From the NCBI GenBank assembly GCA_023261545.1, contig JAHFOS010000009.1:1-53265 (forward strand): a DNA stretch of 53,265 nucleotides, in the 5' to 3' direction. The position numbers and the translations under genes were made by a program. This DNA comes from a bacterium (GTDB taxonomy: Bacteria; Planctomycetota; JADGBV01). Of the stretch, positions 47,786 through 53,265 are shown in pieces (the stretch's first letter is position 1; every line of letters starts with the position of its first letter). Below the pieces are notes generated by a model, which did no database searches, was not told the origin of the DNA, and saw only the letters and a list, made by a program, of their open reading frames with translations.

Positions 47786-49985
47786 CCGTGGGTTGGTTCA
47801 CGAAAAATTCATCCCGCGGAAACATGTCGGTCAATGAAGCGCCGCGCCGCGCCGTCGCCGGCGTCCATAGATAGGGCGTTCCTTGCACCAGTTCCGTCAT
47901 GTTCCGCACGTCGGGGTTGCCGCGTTGGGCGTGCGCCAGGACGGCGGGAGTCGCGAGCTGTTGCAGCAACTGGGCGTGATCGAAGCGCAGCGGGTCCTTG
48001 CCGCCAAGGATGATCGGGGCGGGCCGCAGCAGCACGGCGTAGGGGAAGACCGCGACGAACGTATCCACGATGCGCGCGGTCGGGGCATACTGCAAGTAGA
48101 GCCCGCCGGGCGCCAACCGCGCCTTCACCTGCTCGAAGAATTCAGCACTGTAGAGCAGTCCGCTGTTGGAGGTGCGCGGGTTCACCGCCGCGGCCGCGAT
48201 CACGTCGTAGAGCTCGCTGCCGCGCGTCAGCGCCCGCCGTCCGTCGCCAACCTCCAACCGCAAGCGCGGGTCCTCCAGCAACGCCGCGACTGCTTCTCCG
48301 GGCCGCGCCGCGGCTATTTGCCGCAGCATGTCCAGCACCGGCTTGACGATCTCGATGGCGCGGACTTGCCGGGTGGCGGGCGAGCTGAGCGCGCCCCAGG
48401 ACGATCCACCGCCGCCGACGCCGATCATCAGCACCCGCTCGGGCGCCGGATGCACCAGGGACCCGATCACGCCCTGCAGCATATCTATGGGCTGAAAAGG
48501 CACGCAGCCCTGGAGGTGTCCCATGATGAAAATACGGTTGTGCTTCAATTTGGCGCTCTGCGACGGTCCTCGACAGAACGCGACGCCGCTGCGGTCCTCG
48601 CCCCAGGCGGCGAAAGCGCCGGGGGCTTGGCGGTGCATCCGCCGCCAGAAGCGGTCATTGCTCGGCAGCACGACCATGATCAGGGCGCAGGCGGCGGCGA
48701 GGAAGAGTTCCAACCGCCGGCCGCGCCCGGACCGCCACAGCCAGCCCAGCAACAGCAGCAGCGAAAGCCCCGCCAGCAGCCGCAGCGTGCCCATGCTGCC
48801 GAGCCAGTGCAGCGTGATGAGCCCCGTGAGCAGCGCGCCGGCCGCGTTGCCCGCGATGTTCGCCAGTTGCACCCAGCCCACGCGCGCGCCGACGCGCGCC
48901 AGATCCCGCTGCACCGCGCGCTGGACGAAGGGGACGGTCATGCCCATCAGGAAGGCCGGCGGCGCCACCACCAGCACCGCCAGCAGGCTCGAAACCAGCA
49001 TCGGGATCGGCGCGCAGCGCCTTTGTTCCACGCTGACGATACTGGACAACGGCGGCCGTGCCAAGGCGAGCCAAAGCCCGCCCATCAGCAGGGCCGCCAC
49101 CGCGAAGCCGGCGACCTGGGCGATGAAGAAAGCCCGGCGCGGATCCGGCAGACGCCGCACCAGCCGCGCCGCCAGCGACATGCCGGCGCCATCGGCCAGC
49201 AGGAAGATGCCGAGTACGGTGGGGTAGAGGTAGGCGTGGTACTGCCCCACCTGTCCCAGCAGCCGCAGCCAGAGGATTTCGAGAGACACGACGATGTAGC
49301 CGGAAAGAAAAACCAGCGGCATCCAGAAGGATAGCGCGCCCCAAGCCTGGGGTGCCGCAGCGGAGCTTTGTGGCACCGCCAGCAGCGGCGCGCGCGGGTT
49401 GCACAACAGGGTCAAGGCCAGCCCGGAGGCGGCGAGGTCCAGCGTCACGGCGACGCCGAGCGTCCCCACGAAGCCGAGCTGGCCCATCACCAGCCAGCCG
49501 CCGAGCAGCGCGCCGAGCCCGGCGCCCAGGGTATTGATCCCGTAGAGCCGGCTGATGCGCGCGGCGACGGTTTCGAGCGAATCGGCGACGGCGCGGCCGA
49601 GCAGCGGCAGCGAAGCCCCCATCAGCGTGGTGGGAACCACCAGCCCGGCGAAGCACAGGCCGAAGACCGCGAGCGGCGATTCCACCCGCCGTGCCATCGT
49701 CAGCGCCAGCCAATCGTAGAGGAACGGCTTCGACAGCAGCGCGCACAGCGCGACGCCCGCTTCGCACAAAGCGAAGCCCATCACGGCGCGCGCGGGCGAG
49801 AGCCGATCCGCCACTCTGGCTCCGAGGATGGCGCCGAGGCCGAGGCCAGCCATGAACGCCCCGATGACGATCGCGGCACTCACGGTATCGGAGCCGGCGA
49901 AGATGCCGAGCATGCGCTGCCAGACTATTTGGCACAGCACGGCGCCGAAACCCGAAAAGGAGAAGGCCAGCAGCAGTTGCGGCAT
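47769..49985 (-). CDS. fused MFS-like transporter / spermidine synthase-like protein
   Basis: 738 aa. The N-terminal 430 residues carry about twelve membrane segments of MFS type (FSGFGAVLCQIVWQRMLGIF and IGAFMAGLGLGAILGARVAD at the start). The C-terminal third is a spermidine-synthase-like Rossmann domain: RVLMIGVGGGGSSWGALSSP near residue 525, AIEIVKPVLDML and LRLEVGDGRRALTRGSELYD, then VIAAAAVNP where active enzymes usually have a D.I..D. motif. Loss of these acidic residues makes true aminopropyl transfer doubtful. Such fusions are common in environmental bacteria with unknown substrates. It starts 6 bp after the SGNH hydrolase stop, so the three minus-strand genes form one unit. Confidence 0.82.
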   Translation of the reverse strand: MPQLLLAFSFSGFGAVLCQIVWQRMLGIFAGSDTVSAAIVIGAFMAGLGLGAILGARVADRLSPARAVMGFALCEAGVALCALLSKPFLYDWLALTMARRVESPLAVFGLCFAGLVVPTTLMGASLPLLGRAVADSLETVAARISRLYGINTLGAGLGALLGGWLVMGQLGFVGTLGVAVTLDLAASGLALTLLCNPRAPLLAVPQSSAAAPQAWGALSFWMPLVFLSGYIVVSLEILWLRLLGQVGQYHAYLYPTVLGIFLLADGAGMSLAARLVRRLPDPRRAFFIAQVAGFAVAALLMGGLWLALARPPLSSIVSVEQRRCAPIPMLVSSLLAVLVVAPPAFLMGMTVPFVQRAVQRDLARVGARVGWVQLANIAGNAAGALLTGLITLHWLGSMGTLRLLAGLSLLLLLGWLWRSGRGRRLELFLAAACALIMVVLPSNDRFWRRMHRQAPGAFAAWGEDRSGVAFCRGPSQSAKLKHNRIFIMGHLQGCVPFQPIDMLQGVIGSLVHPAPERVLMIGVGGGGSSWGALSSPATRQVRAIEIVKPVLDMLRQIAAARPGEAVAALLEDPRLRLEVGDGRRALTRGSELYDVIAAAAVNPRTSNSGLLYSAEFFEQVKARLAPGGLYLQYAPTARIVDTFVAVFPYAVLLRPAPIILGGKDPLRFDHAQLLQQLATPAVLAHAQRGNPDVRNMTELVQGTPYLWTPATARRGASLTDMFPRDEFFVNQPTGDEAP

Positions 49986-49991
49986 GGCTAT

Positions 49992-51254
49992 TTACCGCCA
50001 ACCCCGTTCGTCGAGTTTTTGCTTGAGCATTTCCGCGGCAAAGCGGTGGCCGTTGGGATTGAAATGCACTTCGCCATTGCGCGGATAAAATTTCTGTTCC
50101 GGATGAAGTTTCATGGCTTCAAGCAGGTTGAGATAGGGTATCCCCAATTCTTCCAGCTTAGGTTCCATCTCCTTGAAAGGATCGCGCCGAACCTGAAAGT
50201 TATCGCCTCCCGTCAAGACTTTGAGGAACACGTCGGGTTCCACCTGGAAATTGATAGGGATCATCAGCAGCAGAAAATCCGCCCCCGCTTCCCGCGCGGC
50301 CTCCTGCATCCCCTGGACCAGCTTGAAAAATATGGCGAGCTGGCGCGTCATGGTTTCCGAGGGCTGGGGGCTGAGGACCTGGTCAACCGCCAGCGGCCAG
50401 ACATAGTCCGCGGCGCCGTCCGTCTTCGGGTTGGACTGCAAGAGGAACCTCGACGAGGGCCAACGCCGCAACAGGACGTGGTTCAAAAGCACGAAAAAAT
50501 GGCTCTCGCGCAGCAGCGGCACCTTGAAGATGATTTCCGTGCCGACCGTTTTGGAGTCGCGACGCCGTGATCGGATCCTTCCAAAATAATCCACATAGAT
50601 GTTGGGATTCACCATGCGCGTGGGCAGGCCGCGCTGGTCCAGGTTCACCCAATAGTTAGTGTTGATGTCGTCAATGTCATTGCCGATGAAGAAGCCATAG
50701 ACGACGAGGTCGGGTCGGAAGGAAAGTCCGCGCTTCAGCAACCAGGCGTAGTGGTCGTCAGGAGACCATCCATCCGCGTAGCCGGCGTTCAGGACCTCGA
50801 CCTGTGGCGTCTGGCGCGCGTAGAGCCGCTCCAGCGCGCGCGGGTAAACCTCGTCGTCAGCGCAAAATATACCGAAGGTGTACGAATCGCCCAGGAAGAG
50901 GATTCGTCTGGACCCCGGGGGCTTTTCCACCGTCGTCTCGGGACCGCGCAGGCCCAGGGAATTGATGGAATAGGTCACCTTTTTCCCGGGAAATTCCATG
51001 GAGGGCGCTGGCGCGACATAGTCCTTTTTGAGCGTGAACGGGATGAATTCGCCGTCGGTATAGTATTCCCCGGTCGTCGAGAGAAGCCTGGAATACGTGC
51101 CCTGCGGCCTGACCATGCGCACAAGGAATTCGGCCATGCCCAGGCCGACGATCCCGGCAAGGAACAGCGTCAGGACGGCGTACAACCCATACCTTCGCCT
51201 TTTCAACGGCGCGCCGCCCAGGGGCAAGGGATCCGGCTTGTCGAGTTTCACCAT
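49992..51254 (-). CDS. membrane-anchored SGNH/GDSL hydrolase
   Basis: 420 aa. A single membrane anchor about 21-48 (RYGLYAVLTLFLAGIVGLGM) is followed by an extracytoplasmic domain. Block I is ILFLGDSYTFG with nucleophile Ser124; VVYGFFIGNDIDD supplies the Asn/Asp oxyanion block; the catalytic His is in VHFNPNGH near the C-terminus, though I see no Asp three residues before it as in the usual DxxH. Related enzymes add or remove O-acetyl groups on sugars (AlgX/AlgJ-like). A role in modifying a surface glycan is inferred from the neighbours. Weak ribosome binding site. Confidence 0.8.
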   Translation of the reverse strand: MVKLDKPDPLPLGGAPLKRRRYGLYAVLTLFLAGIVGLGMAEFLVRMVRPQGTYSRLLSTTGEYYTDGEFIPFTLKKDYVAPAPSMEFPGKKVTYSINSLGLRGPETTVEKPPGSRRILFLGDSYTFGIFCADDEVYPRALERLYARQTPQVEVLNAGYADGWSPDDHYAWLLKRGLSFRPDLVVYGFFIGNDIDDINTNYWVNLDQRGLPTRMVNPNIYVDYFGRIRSRRRDSKTVGTEIIFKVPLLRESHFFVLLNHVLLRRWPSSRFLLQSNPKTDGAADYVWPLAVDQVLSPQPSETMTRQLAIFFKLVQGMQEAAREAGADFLLLMIPINFQVEPDVFLKVLTGGDNFQVRRDPFKEMEPKLEELGIPYLNLLEAMKLHPEQKFYPRNGEVHFNPNGHRFAAEMLKQKLDERGWR

Positions 51255-51304
51255 CGGTCTCCTAACTCAATCGGCTAGATCGCGCCGAACCCAGCCGTGA
51301 CGGC

Positions 51305-53265
<1,961 letters not shown>

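Overview
The window is about 53 kb of dense, GC-rich bacterial DNA. No rRNA, tRNA or CRISPR array was recognised. Gene content (FtsK, Kbl, a branched-chain-type aminotransferase, cobalamin-dependent MetH, CHASE2 cyclases, many polytopic GT-C-like proteins, DUF115 and B12-radical-SAM proteins) fits a free-living, probably uncultivated bacterium with an extensive cell-surface programme. Long antisense ORFs and MITE-type repeats are typical of a GC-rich environmental genome. Nothing here fixes the phylum; an Elusimicrobiota-, Omnitrophota- or deltaproteobacteria-like lineage is only a guess.

Layout. 1-3.6 kb: 5' part of a class I fructose-bisphosphate aldolase (-), then a promoter with a perfect TATAAT, a 62-aa ORF, a DUF115 protein and a B12-binding radical SAM protein (+). 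3.7-11 kb: a minus-strand run with ilvE-like aminotransferase, ftsK and kbl, then a large secreted TIM-barrel protein. 11.1-29.97 kb: a long plus-strand run of mostly overlapping genes: two giant CHASE2-cyclase paralogues, a membrane protein, a release-factor-like protein, a GT2 glycosyltransferase, asparagine synthase, a methyltransferase, a second secreted TIM-barrel-like protein and two GT-C-like membrane proteins. 30-39 kb: three tandemly duplicated GT-C-like proteins (-), another membrane protein and an HprK-like kinase (+), and one more membrane protein (-). 39-46.3 kb: a mosaic accessory island with gene remnants, MITE/REP-like repeats, two toxin-antitoxin-like pairs, a retropepsin-like protease and a compact RiPP-like locus (PqqD-like chaperone, two SPASM radical SAM enzymes, a 61-aa Cys-containing precursor candidate) next to a nucleotidyltransferase-fold protein and near the HprK-like kinase. 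46.3-53.3 kb (-): a membrane protein, a fused MFS/spermidine-synthase-like protein, an SGNH hydrolase and the 3' two-thirds or so of metH.

Two systems stand out. First, the adjacent CHASE2 cyclases have complementary active-site losses: the first lacks both metal-binding aspartates but keeps the catalytic Asn/Arg and the Lys/Thr adenine-selecting pair, and the second has both aspartates but lacks the Asn/Arg. Together they could form only one complete adenylyl cyclase site, like the C1/C2 halves of animal adenylyl cyclases. A 255-bp MITE has since been inserted exactly between them, with a perfect 9-bp target duplication that includes the first gene's stop codon. Second, the RiPP-like locus pairs duplicated SPASM enzymes with a small peptide whose strong ribosome binding site lies inside the upstream enzyme gene. 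The nearby HprK-like and nucleotidyltransferase proteins, and the peptide's C-terminal serine, suggest tail phosphorylation or further decoration, but this is inference.
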